A DNA stretch of 25,553 nucleotides from Melampsora larici-populina 98AG31 (GCF_000204055.1 NW_006768829.1:2174-27726); one strand, 5' to 3'. Shown: positions 1 through 9,892, counted from the first letter of the stretch. Notes: generated by a model not told the origin, from the letters alone. Numbers and translations: made by a program.

Positions 1-2
1 AG

Positions 3-44
<42 letters not shown>
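3..44. repeat. poly(A) homopolymer tract
   Basis: An uninterrupted run of 42 A lies at the window edge. It could be the tail of a retroposed sequence, a plain microsatellite, or a scaffold-edge artefact; nothing next to it decides which. Confidence 0.8.
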
Positions 45-46
<2 letters not shown>

Positions 47-1057
47 AAGACGGCAAAGAAGGCCCCAAGACGGCAGGGCAGCAGCGGGCTTATCAAACCT
101 AATCGCTGGCTATTATCGATTATAAATCTTACATTGATTGAGACACAAAGATCTTCAAGACTATGATGACGAGCGACATCTTCAAGTAAAGAGATTCGAT
201 TTCTTCCTAAATCTTGTGGTTCAGGTGTTAGTTGAAACATATGTAATTAATTGTGGTTGTTGAGGTGAGTTAGGTTGGATTGTAATGGAATAGATTTTTT
301 GCTTGTTTTGAGCATTGATTAAATTGGGTTGTGATGATTAGTTCAAAGAGAGAGTAAATTGAGAATAATTGACATAAACCAAGATGAAAATGAACATAAA
401 AGACAATAATCGAGTCAGTAGCAAGGATTAGAGGAATGAGATTGTAGACAAAAAGCTTTGATGTCAAGCAATCAAAGGTGGTGGGAGGTGTGTATCAGTT
501 CGAGTGCGCTCGGAAGTTGAGCAAATTTCAGCGGGTACATTCTGGTGGCAGAAGGCTGATCATTGATGATTGTACCTGTAGTCAATTAAGAGATCTGTCA
601 GACTAACAACCAAGTAGCCATGACTGTCACCACAAAAGCAGGGATCAGATGAACGGATTGATGATGATAAGGTGATTTTTGTCATCAGTTTTAGAGTGGA
701 AAGACAAATCTTCTGAAAGGGTGAAGGGAACGGGAGTGGATAGGAAATGTGGCAAGTATAAACTGTCACATTGGAGGGCAATATGGTGGCGAGTATAGTC
801 TGTCAGTGGAGAGTTTGGAGTCAGTCATCAAGTGGCAATCGTAGTATAGAGTCTAGACCGCTATAGACCGCCACTTGTTTGTTCGGAATGCAGGTAGAGT
901 GCATGGTGTCAGCAAATATGGATATGGAGATTGACACTTTGGCAATCATAAGCGAGGAAGCTGGCCTTCCTTTAACTTGAATGATTGTTGTGGTTTGTCA
1001 AGATATATTCTTACCTTAGCATACTGTCTACTTCAAGAATAATCATAAAACTGTGAA
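45..1057. other. Intergenic sequence, no gene recognised
   Basis: Stop codons are dense in all frames, and the few short open stretches (for example 270-467 and 560-781 on the minus strand) are compositionally unconvincing. I see no transposon ends, RNA gene or splice-bounded exon. Confidence 0.5.
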
Positions 1058-1065
1058 GTAAAAAT

Positions 1066-1902
1066 CAACGCTGGATCACTACGCTACTCAACGCTACCAG
1101 GACAAATCCAGATAGCGTAGATGGGCCAGTTAATATAATAACGCAGTAGCGTAATTTTGGGGACTGTCAGCTAACACTTCTGCATTAGTGTGCCTTGAAC
1201 AAGCTAACATTTTTTTGAATTGCAATAACGCAGTCGTAGTGCGTTACAAAAACTTGCTAACAACTAACATAACTGTCAATCAATTTTCCCGGCTGTCCGC
1301 TCAATTTGACCCCGCCGCGTAGCCACACTCGACTCCCTACAAGGCGTTCGATATTCCACGCTGAAAGCGATCCTCGATTGCTTGATTGCTTGCACAAACA
1401 TCTGCTGCAGCCAAAAAGGTATGCTCTGCGGGAGCCAAGGATCCGCAGCAAGCAAGATAGCCGTGAGCGAGTAAGGCTAGAACAGGATATCTTGATGCCT
1501 TGTTCTGTTTGAAATCATGTATTCACATAAGGACAGCAGAGGAGAAAGACAGATTAAGTTGTTGAAATAGTTACTTACTTTCCACCAAGTAAAAATGCTA
1601 TGAGGATTGTGAGCTTGATCTTTGTTTAAGACATCAGTGATCTTCACCTTCAGGAGGTGAAGTCCTTAAATCAGCGCAGGGGTACGCTAACAAGTAACAG
1701 CTGATGATCAAATCTTAATCTCTGTTAACATAGATGGAAAAAGCCAACTGACACTACAAACGTAGCGGGGGCAAGTTATCACACATGGCGGGGTCTGGTA
1801 GTATAGATCTCCACATCTAACGGAAAGTGTTGGTGTAGCTGCGTGAAAAAGTTACACTAACAGCTTCCCTAACACTTTTTTAGCGTAATTGGTCCAGCGT
1901 TG
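1066..1902. mobile_element. Non-autonomous TIR DNA transposon, hAT-like
   Basis: The ends form an imperfect inverted repeat of about 21 bp: CAACGCTGGATCACTACGCT on the left and, reverse-complemented, CAACGCTGGACCAATTACGC on the right. The flanks are GTAAAAAT (1058-1065) and GTAAAATG (1903-1910), which agree with an 8-bp target duplication that has lost one A. The interior has no transposase. It carries many TAGCGT/ACGCTA words near both ends, as subterminal transposase-binding repeats do in hAT elements. The hAT assignment rests only on the 8-bp duplication size and is tentative. Confidence 0.6.
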
Positions 1903-2055
1903 GTAAAATGTGTTTGAAAATGAAGTCAATTATATTTTGACATTGATTGAAATCTTCATGTATCACTTTGGAAGTTCTCAAACTGGTCTACTTGGTTTAT
2001 AATTATGAATGCTGATCACATCAAAATCTTGTACTGACACTTTGCATTATTTATG

Positions 2056-2204
2056 GGATACAAAGTTAAATCTGGGATTTTTTTCCCGGTTTCCCAGTTT
2101 TTGTTTTTCACTGTGTTTGGAACTTTCCCACATTCTCCTGGTTTCCCAGTTTGGGTTTTTGGCTGTATCTGGGGAAAAAAACTCCCAGATTTAACTTTGT
2201 ATCC
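2056..2204. mobile_element. Short fold-back MITE
   Basis: The first 22 bases, beginning GGATACAAAGTTAAATCTGG, are repeated perfectly in inverted orientation at the right end. The match continues after a one-base indel through a T run into CCC, giving arms of about 34 bp around a core of about 80 bp. A 3-bp ATG occurs just outside both ends, offset by one base on the right, so the target duplication is not firm. An open stretch crossing the element (2053-2451, plus) is simply the palindrome read through and is not a gene. Confidence 0.75.
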
Positions 2205-2597
2205 AATGATTGATACACCACGAACCCTCTTTTCGTTGAAAAACCGGTGCCAGGGGGTTTTGAATTGGACCCGCCAACAACCCAATGGCACTCTGGCAAA
2301 TTGTTGGACTGTGATCCATTTTCTGCGCAGTAGATTGGGTGCCGGTTGTTTGACCAGTGTCCAAGCAGTTAATAAAAAAAACCACTATTCAAAACACCAC
2401 GTAAAATGCCCCTCTGAGCTTCCTGTGGTTGATCAATTATTGGATGCCTAACTTGTCTTCACTGGTTGAAGAATCAAGAGACTTCAAAGAATTTGAACAA
2501 AAATGAGAATTAAATCAAAGACTTAATTTAAAAATTCTATCAACTGATTTTAAAACTATCTTAACCTTTAGTACCACAACAAACATTTGATTCATTC

Positions 2598-2624
2598 TCA
2601 TCATCATCACCATCACCATCACCA
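2598..2624. repeat. ATC/ACC trinucleotide microsatellite
   Basis: A short imperfect run of CATCAT then CACCAT units lies in non-coding sequence. Confidence 0.7.
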
Positions 2625-2629
2625 ACGTT

Positions 2630-2820
2630 GGGCCGGTGCATTGCTTTGAGGGAGCAACTTACAGAAACATTGAGCAACGTGCAATACCCCGGAAAGCAGC
2701 GCAACACACCGGAATAGGCAGTTGCCCGGTGCGTTGCTCAACGGGCTGTGACATTTGGCCCCGTTGTATTGTGGTTGTGGCTCCGTTGTGAGCGATGCAA
2801 CCCCGCAACGGGTCAGAAAT
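2630..2820. repeat. GC-rich GTTGC-word repeat insert
   Basis: This block is clearly more GC-rich than its surroundings and is full of GCAACG/CGTTGC words. Its ends are loosely inverted: CGTTGGGCCGGTGCATTGC on the left, and CGTTGCGGGGTTGCATCGC on the reverse complement of the right end. It lies just downstream of the Ras relic (minus strand), where the next intron would be. A related block sits at 3206-3325. I suspect a MITE family but see no target duplication. Confidence 0.4.
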
Positions 2821-2854
2821 ATTGAGGGAATGAAATTGAAAGAGAATGACATAC

Positions 2855-3176
2855 CTGTTGATGAAATGTCAAGATTTCCTCAAAATAATTACGCAAATTA
2901 ATCGAATAAACTAACAAAAACCACATGTCCTCATATACTGTTCTCTCACCACAGAATATTCTTCCTGGCCAGTGGTATCGAGAACGTCCAGTAGTGCAAC
3001 TTCCTCATAGATTACACACTGTTGACAATAAGAGTCTGAAGATTGAAATGCAATCAGGGCTAGTTACAGTAGATGTCAAATTCGTGGTAAGAGATACTAA
3101 CCTTTGACAGTAGGGTCATATTTGTCAACAAAATGAGATTGAATGAATTGGATAGTAAGAGCTGATTTGCCAACAC
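2855..3176 (-). pseudogene. ras: Ras-family small GTPase pseudogene, internal fragment
   Basis: Two exons read on the minus strand: 3176-3102 and 3035-2855, with a 66-bp GT-AG intron (3101-3036) that splits the codon before SY. The first exon gives [10 protein letters not shown], then HFVDKYDPT, which are the end of the P-loop and switch I. The second gives [18 protein letters not shown] and REQYMRT (switch II), then after a frameshift LVYSI and FEE followed by TFHQQ. Ras proteins are membrane-attached molecular switches that bind GTP. Known positions are altered: switch I E to K, and A59 to T beside the retained Q61. One base is missing from a T run near 2915-2920, breaking the frame. The start of the P-loop, the NKxD and SAK motifs and the CAAX tail are not found. 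The exon ends at 3176 and 2855 look like splice sites, so missing exons may lie beyond repeat inserts or be lost. Ras identity is firm; whether a functional copy exists elsewhere is unknown. Confidence 0.9.
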
Positions 3177-3205
3177 CTATGCCCTTCAAGTTGTTTTTCT
3201 TTGCT

Positions 3206-3325
3206 TGCAATGTGAGCAACGCCTGTAGCAACGGTGAGCAACAATCGAAAGAAACGGGGTAAAAGAAAAGGACTCAACACAATGGGCATTGCCTTTGCCC
3301 GTTGTGTTGTGGGCTGATGGGTACA
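3206..3325. repeat. Second GC-rich GTTGC-word repeat insert
   Basis: It contains GAGCAACG and GTAGCAACGG, plus CAACACAATGGGCA facing TGCCCGTTGTGTTG, a hairpin. It resembles the block at 2630-2820 and lies upstream of the first visible Ras exon, where an intron splits the P-loop codons. Confidence 0.4.
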
Positions 3326-3755
3326 AATTTGAATTGTTGCCATCACCATCCAATATATCTCATCAAAATATAACCACCAAGTCCATCAAGTCCTACAAAT
3401 CAACCTTATAGTCATCATCATCATCAACAATTCAATCCAGATTTACTTCATGATCTCATCATTCCCCTTACCTCATCCTCACACTTACATCCTAATCACA
3501 TGATACTGACCTGACTTCTCTGTTATCTCCCAAAAGAGATGCTTAGGTGGATTTTGCTTTTTATCAAATTTGAATGACTCTTACTTAAACTTGAACAACA
3601 TTGTGATTCACCTGAACCTCATTTACTATCTTCATCAGGTAAAGAGAAAAGTAAGAATGCTGAAGATTCTTTCTCATCAAATAGCTCATACAAATGTCAA
3701 TCAACTATCAACACTTCCTTTCTTGTCCCACCTACCTCTCTTAGATCATCATTGC
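3326..3755. other. Intergenic sequence with one unassigned open stretch
   Basis: No feature is recognised. A plus-strand frame from about 3590 to 3785 is open and Ser/Asn-rich (it includes SPEPHLLSSSGKEKSKNAED), but it has no start codon or clear splice context and overlaps the minus-strand exon pair at 3756-4008. I do not call it a gene. Confidence 0.4.
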
Positions 3756-4008
3756 TTAACCTTTCTTGTCCTTCAATTTGTTGTTAAAATCGTATTGGCT
3801 TGGTTGTTCTCCTGGTGCTTCCTTCAGGCGCAAATGGTACGGTAAACAAATCAGATCTGAGTAATTAAAACTATCCCAATTCAAGCTAATAATGATTGGA
3901 AAGAAGATCTTGTCTTACCTGATTCTGGTTTAGTCACTTGAGATCGAGCAAAACTTTGAAGACCAAAGCTAGTTTTGCCAGTGCGATCAGTCAAGAATTT
4001 GATGATAC
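3756..4008 (-). CDS. Two-exon fragment of unknown protein
   Basis: On the minus strand, bases 4008-3919 are open and bounded by an AG acceptor (GGTGGTAG) and a GTAAGA donor. They encode a stretch with FLTDRTGKTSFGLQSFARS. A second open block, 3856-3756, follows a CTCAG acceptor, joins in the correct phase, and includes LPYHLRLKEAPGEQPSQYDF before a TAA. The 62-bp intron size matches others in the window. No start codon is seen, so upstream exons would be needed. I do not recognise the family. The pairing may be chance, since open stretches this short occur randomly, but matching phase across good splice signals argues mildly for a real gene fragment. Confidence 0.3.
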
Positions 4009-5181
4009 CTACCACCAAAAGTTAGTATCCAAGCAGATCCACTTCTCCTCAACCAATCTATCAATCATTTAGAAACTTGTGTGTTTTTCATTTTCAATCA
4101 GGCCTTGATCAATCTACTTCTGAACTCCCTTGTAGAGCTCAGGTCCAACACCTTTTATCTAAACGTAGGCCTAATTTGGGTTGGGCTCAGGATGATTTTG
4201 CAGGCAATTGACTACTTGAATGAGACCCATGGAACAGAACAGTGTGATGCATGTACATGAAGACTAGTTCTTATGTATTGATTTATGGTATGGCATATGA
4301 ATCAGTTTTGCCTTTGTTTCCATATTTCATTTTCTCTCATTTTCTCTCTTATCAATGTTTCATGTCTGTAATATTTTTTTTCCTTGTCTTTGTTATCCTT
4401 AGTCTTGAGCCGTTTGTTTCAATCATTTTCATCTCTTATTTTCTGTCTTATCGAGGTTTCATTTTTGTATTCTTAATCTTTGACAGTCCAGTCAATGGGT
4501 TGTTCTGAATGTAGTAATTAACTTGGATTGAATCCTCTATTTGTTTTGTGCTTTTATGAGCAATTGAGTATGAGTTGAGACATTGAATTGAGTTGATAAA
4601 AGAGCCTATTGTCTCTTTCTTAGCAAGCATGGTTGGAGGCTTCAACCAGTTTGGAACTAGTGATAACTGGTGTAGTGACCAGCTTTAAAAACCCTGTTTA
4701 AAACATGGTAAGACGGCCACATGTTATCAACGGTGGTCACCACTAACAAGGAAACCGGTCACCACCCGATGGGGATCAGTTACAGGGGGTTTGTGGTGTA
4801 TGTATTCTGGTTTGGTCTTCAGTCTTTCTGATGTCTTGACTAAGCTTTCTTATTCCGGACCTGTTCCTTTCACCGGGCTTTGACCTGTCTTGGCAGTGGC
4901 CCTGGCTGTTTCGGGGATTTGAGGCTTCTTACTCTGACCAAAATATTGAATTTTCAAGTTTCTTTGGGAATATTCCTGGATCTTGACTGAGGCATCCAAT
5001 CAAGAAGGGTTGAATTTTCACTAACTTAACTAAGTCCCTTGATGCCAAGACAGATGTCATTCAAGCAAGTTGAATCAGCATGTCTCACCATGAGGTACTA
5101 CAAATTATATATTCTCAGCCCTGAGCCCCGTGTACAGGACCACGGACTAACAAACACACATGTGTAACTTGTTCAAAACCA
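4009..5181. other. Intergenic sequence, no gene recognised
   Basis: A T-rich stretch at 4310-4480 yields a hydrophobic open frame that looks like pyrimidine composition rather than a membrane protein. At 4670-4780 the word GGTCACCAC occurs twice, with a near inverted copy (GTAGTGACCAGC), which could be remnants of a small repeat. The remainder shows no ends, exons or RNA genes. Confidence 0.45.
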
Positions 5182-5511
5182 TAAAGATTTAGGGCTGTGA
5201 CCCGGCCCTGAGATCTCGTGGCCGGCCCCGGGGCCGGGCCGGGCCCTGAGTAGGCCCGGAGCCCTTGGTATTTTGACTCGGGTCGACCAGGGCAAGCCCT
5301 GAAATCGGGGACTCAGGGCCAGGCAGGGCTAGGCTTAACTTTAAGGGACAAGGGAGGGCATAAAGTAAATATTTTCTCTCGATTTTAGGCAAAGGAAGCT
5401 AGGTTATGAGGCTTACTCAGGGCTAGAATCAATTTTAAATGACACGGAAGGGATAAATTTGAACTGTTGTCTTGATTTTGGGCAAACAAAACATAATCTT
5501 GTATTTCAACT

Positions 5512-5706
5512 TCACACGACAGAAACATATTTTTGAGGTAATGTAATCCTGAAAGTAAAGATAACTACTTCAAAATCACACAGCAGAAACAAAAAATTTG
5601 AGTGAAATAATCCTACTTAGAAGGGAAGACAACTAAATCAAATTCACGTGACAGGAACAATCTTTCAAAGTAATATAATACTACTTAGAAAGTACAGACA
5701 ACTGAA
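5512..5706. repeat. Three degenerate 64-68-bp tandem repeats
   Basis: Units start at 5512, 5576 and 5644 with TCACACGACAGAAAC, TCACACAGCAGAAAC and TCACGTGACAGGAAC, and each ends near a GACAACT-like word. They lie between the transposase stop codon and the left inverted repeat of the hAT element, so they may be 3' UTR or subterminal binding repeats. Confidence 0.65.
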
Positions 5707-5729
5707 AGGCATATGAATAAAAATTTTGC

Positions 5730-7948
5730 TCAATCAATTTCTAATACCTTATTCCAGCTCTTGAGGCACACCTGAGCCTCAAGGTTGAGGGGAGTGAATG
5801 ATGCATGATGATCACTCGTGACACGTAAAGTGTTAGAGAAAGTACTTGCAGATGGAGCACTGGTGGCAGCAACGGCAAGCATTGCAGTAGCCATGCGTGC
5901 CAAGATAGGCCAATGATGGCGATGGGTGAGCCAGAAATTAAGGGGATCACAAATCTCGTCTTCTTGAGGCACTGTGAGGTATTCTTTGACCTCGTCCTCG
6001 ACTGGAACGGTCTTGCGTCGCTTGATGAAGTGATGAGGTTGGTCTGGTTCGATGGCTTCGACTTCGGGTTCAACGATCTCGATTTCAGGATCATAGACAG
6101 GTCTGAACTTGCGGGCTTCTTGAGTGAAGTAATCAATCAAGTCCTCTTCACCCCAGCCGTGAGATTCCATAGTGGAGGCTTTGACAGCGCTGATCTTGAG
6201 GCAAGGATCAAGGATGGCCGCGCAAATGTAGACCGCCTTGGTCTGAGCAGCGGTTTGATACTGCACGATCTTGCGTAACATCGGAAGGATTGCAACCTTC
6301 AATTCCTTGCAGTCAGAGTCGTGCCAGGCCTAGAAAGGAGAAAAAAAGTCAAAGTCAGCAAGTGATACAAGTTATCAATAAGAAAAGAGTAAAACGAAGG
6401 TGAGGAAGATAGAAACAAGACTGACCCTTTCAAGACGTTCAACCAACCATTGGTAATCTGGCATTACCTGCGAGAAGGTGGGGTACTTGTGACCCTCAAG
6501 CGATTTGGTGACAGCAGCAAGTGGATCCAGGAATTGAACAATGTTGGCTACCAGGTCCCACTCCTCGTCCTCGAGTGAAAATTGTTCAAGAGAACTATCA
6601 CCATTGCATTGATATTTGATGACATGTTTAAGTTCATGAAATCGTTTGAGCGAAGCATGCGTAGATGACCAGCGGGTTGAGACTTCGTGAACCAATCCAA
6701 CCTTGCGATCCAACTTCTGACAGCTTGCAATAGCGTTGTCAAGGGCCATCTTGAGTTGGCTGCTGTGCTTGACTTTCTTGTGGAAGGCACAAATCCGAGT
6801 CAGGATGCTGGTGATGTTGGCATTTGGGGTAGGCTCGATAAACAGTGGAACAGCAGAAGGATCTTGGTCAGGTAAGGAGGGATCAAGAGCGTTTACGGGA
6901 GGAGGGGCCGATCAACGATCAAAGATGGATAATCCAGCTTTGGCGACGAGATTGATAACATGTGCTACGCAGCCGTGTAAGTTTTGAGTAGCATTGAAAT
7001 GAGGAATCAAGTTGCAAAGATGTTGGCCCATGGTCGTGTTATTGGATGCGTTGTCGGCGGTAATACAGTAGAGGCGATCAGATATTTCAAACTTGTCCAA
7101 GATATACTTCAAGTGAGCTGCGAGATTAGCACCGGTGTGAGGTCCGTCAATGGGTTTGATGGCAAGCGTGATACCGTGGATCTTGAAGTCGTCCGAGATC
7201 CAATGGGCTGTGACACCCAACATGGCGACATTGTTGGGTGCAGTCCAGCCATCGCAGGTGATACTGACGTGACAAACGGAAGAGAGAAGCTGGGCAATGG
7301 CGTTTCGAGCGGTTCGGAACTTGTCCACAATTCCATCAGAGATACACGTTCTCTTGGAAAGGATGGACAGGGCTTGGGGGTTGAGAATCGTAACGAGTTC
7401 TCTGAACTCCTTGGCGTCGACAAGGGAGGTCAGGAGCTCTCGGTTCACAACAAGCCGGATGAGGGTGTCCTTGAGATTGGATCGATTGAGGCTTTTGACC
7501 TAGAAGTGAACAAAAAAAAAACGTCAGTGAACAGTAAAAGAAAGAAAGTAAACAGAAAGATCCAAAAAGGACTTACATTGGCAAGCTTCCCATTGATGAA
7601 GTAGGCTGCCATCGTATGTTGATCAGTAGTGACAGGTGGTTCAATATGATGGCATCTTGACAAGTGCCGGATCATGGACTTCGTACTGGCATGTCAATCA
7701 ATTGCCATTTGGCGGTTGCAGAGTGGAATCGGAGCGTCAGGATCTTCTTCACCGGCAGCCGTGTGGACATCGACAAAGCCTTCCTTGGCCGTACAAAAAT
7801 TCTTCAACATACCCTCAATCTTTCGCTGGGTGAATTATTGCCAAACCCACGAGGTTTGAGTAGTAGTCGTGGCGTCAGAAAATACCTCGGAAACGGAATC
7901 AGAGGGTGCGATGCTGGTAGACGGGGTAATGGCATTGACAGAAGACAT
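5730..7948 (-). pseudogene. hAT transposase, three exons, three in-frame stops
   Basis: Start ATG is at 7948. Exon 1 is 7948-7577, intron 7576-7500 (77 bp), exon 2 7499-6426, intron 6425-6330 (96 bp), exon 3 6329-5730; all junctions are GT-AG and in phase. The total is 681 codons plus a stop, typical for the family. The N-terminal region has BED-finger-like features (SWVW, then MIRHLSRCHH). The RNase H-like catalytic core shows ITCDGWT and CITADNASNN, which carry two expected acidic residues, followed by HGCVAHVINL and STRWSSTHAS. The C-terminal hAT dimerisation domain shows FWLTHRHHWPILARMA and SAPSAS with TFS. It would cut and paste the element as a nuclear multimer. Three codons are stops: TAA at 7837-7835, TGA at 7696-7694 and TGA at 6914-6912. 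Each is one C-to-T change from Gln or Arg codons that fit the context. With these stops it should not make active enzyme; the copy may still be mobilised in trans. Confidence 0.92.
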
Positions 7949-8485
7949 GATCAAGAGGAACTGGATCTGTGATCGATAAAGCGATGATTGACGTGTGAGA
8001 TGATAGATTGGTGTGAGAGATAACATAAAGGTATGTCCGACGTCGGCCGGAGTAAGTTTCTGAGTAACATCTACTTACCTGGTTTTTTTTTCACGCTTTA
8101 CATAGTCGGCGACCCGACGGACCGGGGCCGCCGGCACGCCCGCAGGGCTTTTGTTGATATCATCATGTTAGGTTTCAGAGGGTCAGGGCGCGTACCGTCT
8201 GCCTTCAAAATATCGTCGGGCAGACCGGGTCGGGCGGGGTCGGGACCGGGTCACAGCCCTATAAAGATTGCACCTCATAGCTCAGTATCAAGAGTCACTC
8301 AAGTAACAGGACTTACTAATACTATGACTTAAATAGCAATAGTAAACCTAACCCAAACCTATCCCAAAGAAGAAGCAAACCTAAGAGCATCCACTATTGT
8401 CTCGGTAAATCTTACCGTACCAAGGCTCAAAATCCCCAATTGTGTCAAAAACATGCATCAGTACCTACGGAATCGGTAGAAATTT

Positions 8486-8519
8486 GGTAGAGGTCAAGTA
8501 AATTTACTGGACCTCTACC
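8486..8519. repeat. Near-perfect 34-bp palindrome inside MITE
   Basis: GGTAGAGGTC and GACCTCTACC enclose AGTAAATTTACT, itself palindromic. Only one base pair (A opposite G) breaks the symmetry, so it could extrude as a cruciform. Confidence 0.85.
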
Positions 8520-8963
8520 GAATTGGTATCTGCAAATTTACTGGTCTGCTGAGCCAAACATCACACCACAACTCAAAAATGAAAGTTTTCACTACACCTC
8601 TCCTCTCCTGCTCTCAATCATCATACACTACACTTTCCATCCAAGCCTCAACATAACCTTCAACATCCTATTTCGCTTCGTACTTACCATGTCTTGGTAC
8701 TGTTTCATTTCTTTCAAATCCTTTGTCTCCGTTTTCAAAACTTTTGTTTTTGGATCATTCGTTTTGAAATCATATTTTCACATTGTTTGTTCTAAACTCA
8801 ACTGTTTTCAAGTAGATTGCTATTGAGTTGATAGTCTTTAGGTTAGTTTTTAGATTGATAGCTTTTACAACAATCAATGAGAAACAACAAAGTCTACTCG
8901 ATGACTTGCAATTTGCAGTTTTTGCAGAAGGAACCTGAACGCACGATAACGGGACATAGTCTT

Positions 8964-8989
8964 TTCTGTACGGTACTTACCGTACAGAA
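8964..8989. repeat. Palindrome with 12-bp arms inside MITE
   Basis: TTCTGTACGGTA and TACCGTACAGAA flank a 2-base centre. Together with the palindrome at 8486 it makes the MITE strongly self-folding. Confidence 0.85.
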
Positions 8990-9106
8990 TGGTATTTACT
9001 GAGACGATAGTGGATTTCCACTAATCTGTATCTAAAGATACTGTAAGTTACACAGTATGTACTGCTAATTTACTGAAATTTTACTGAACGATAGCTGATG
9101 CTCTAA

Positions 9107-9618
9107 GCACCAACCACAAGTTGACACCTAGGTCTGGAATATATGAACCCCTCTTCTCCCCACTCTGGAAGAAGAATTAACTTATTATCATTACACAGCT
9201 CATCATCACAACTTATCTGATTCTTCACCAAGATTCAGAATATTGAGTAAAGTGATATTTTTGTACTTTGATTATCATAGTTCCTTTCTTAGTTCAGGCT
9301 GTTGGAAAACTTCAAGTGGTGTTCTGAGCTGGTGGGATTAATAGCTAACAGAACAAGCTTGAAATTTACAAAGGACACTTCATAAAGAGTCTAAAGTGCC
9401 CTGTGGCAATGCTGGATCCTCAGAGTATAAATTACTGCAGGCTTCAGAGTTGTCAGATCAACCAGAGCCCAGAGCCAGATCCTTAGAAAGACAGCTCAGC
9501 TGTCTCAGCCATCTCACTGGCAGCAACTCATCTTAGCTTGTTTTTCTTGACTGCAGCATGTGATGGCTGTGCCGCAGTTGTGCTCACGTCCTGTGATCAC
9601 AACACATCCTTCAGCTGA
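9107..9618. other. Intergenic sequence, no gene recognised
   Basis: No exon-like block, repeat pair or RNA gene was found between the two MITEs. Confidence 0.5.
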
Positions 9619-9892
9619 TACAGCCCTTTGCAGAATTGATGACTTTGGAAAAAGAGAAAACACTTGAGTTTTCAAAAAACCTGTGAGTTTTTTTCAGTTT
9701 TTTACAAAAACTCATTGAGTTTTTCAAAAACTGAGCAAGCTCTTTCTCTTTTAGACTTACTGAGCCAGGTTTCCAAAAAAAACTCACAAACTTTTTGAAA
9801 AACTCAGCAGCTTTTTGACAAAACTCAAGGTTTTTTATTTGAAAACTCGAGGTTTTTTTTCCTCAAAGTCATCAATTATGCAAAGGGCTGTA
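9619..9892. mobile_element. Fold-back MITE with 29-bp inverted ends
   Basis: The left end TACAGCCCTTTGCAGAATTG continues into ATGACTTTG and is repeated in inverted orientation at the right end with a single mismatch. The interior is built from GAGTTTTT and AAAAACTC words in both orientations, so nearly the whole 274 bp can fold back. Flanks share AGCT near each end but no perfect duplication, so superfamily is undecided. Confidence 0.8.

Larger units (their letters stand above)
5190..8261 (-). mobile_element. Complete hAT DNA transposon with 8-bp target duplication
   Basis: The element begins TAGGGCTGTGACCCGG and ends with its exact reverse complement, giving 16-bp perfect terminal inverted repeats. 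It is flanked on both sides by the 8-bp duplication TAAAGATT (5182-5189 and 8262-8269), the size diagnostic of the hAT superfamily. Both subterminal regions are strongly GC-rich (CCGG/GGGCC words) against AT-rich surroundings. The 3,072-bp interior holds one transposase gene on the minus strand. Intact ends and a perfect duplication indicate a fairly recent insertion, although the transposase is interrupted by stops. Confidence 0.95.
8385..9103. mobile_element. PIF/Harbinger-type MITE with TAA target duplication
   Basis: The left end reads GAGCATCCACTATTGTCTCG and the reverse complement of the right end GAGCATCAGCTATCGTTCAG. The element is flanked by TAA on both sides (8382-8384, 9104-9106). 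A 3-bp TWA duplication and GAGCATC ends are hallmarks of PIF/Harbinger MITEs. An additional inverted copy of the left end lies inside the right side (8996-9015, TTACTGAGACGATAGTGGAT), closer in sequence to the left end than the true terminus is. No transposase is encoded. Confidence 0.8.

Noticed and set aside
1257..1512. Open frames on both strands
   Set aside because: They lie inside the non-autonomous element 1066-1902 and overlap each other; no family features.
2053..2451. 132-residue plus-strand open frame
   Set aside because: Its first third is the inverted-repeat MITE and the remainder has no recognisable composition or homology.
4251..4508. Hydrophobic 85-residue open frame resembling a membrane protein
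   Set aside because: The hydrophobicity follows from a T-rich pyrimidine stretch; no splice or promoter context.
5913..6278. 121-residue plus-strand open frame
   Set aside because: Antisense shadow of the third hAT transposase exon.
6984..7604. 206-residue plus-strand open frame
   Set aside because: It is antisense to the catalytic exon of the hAT transposase, which has recognisable motifs and splice sites; the plus frame has none.
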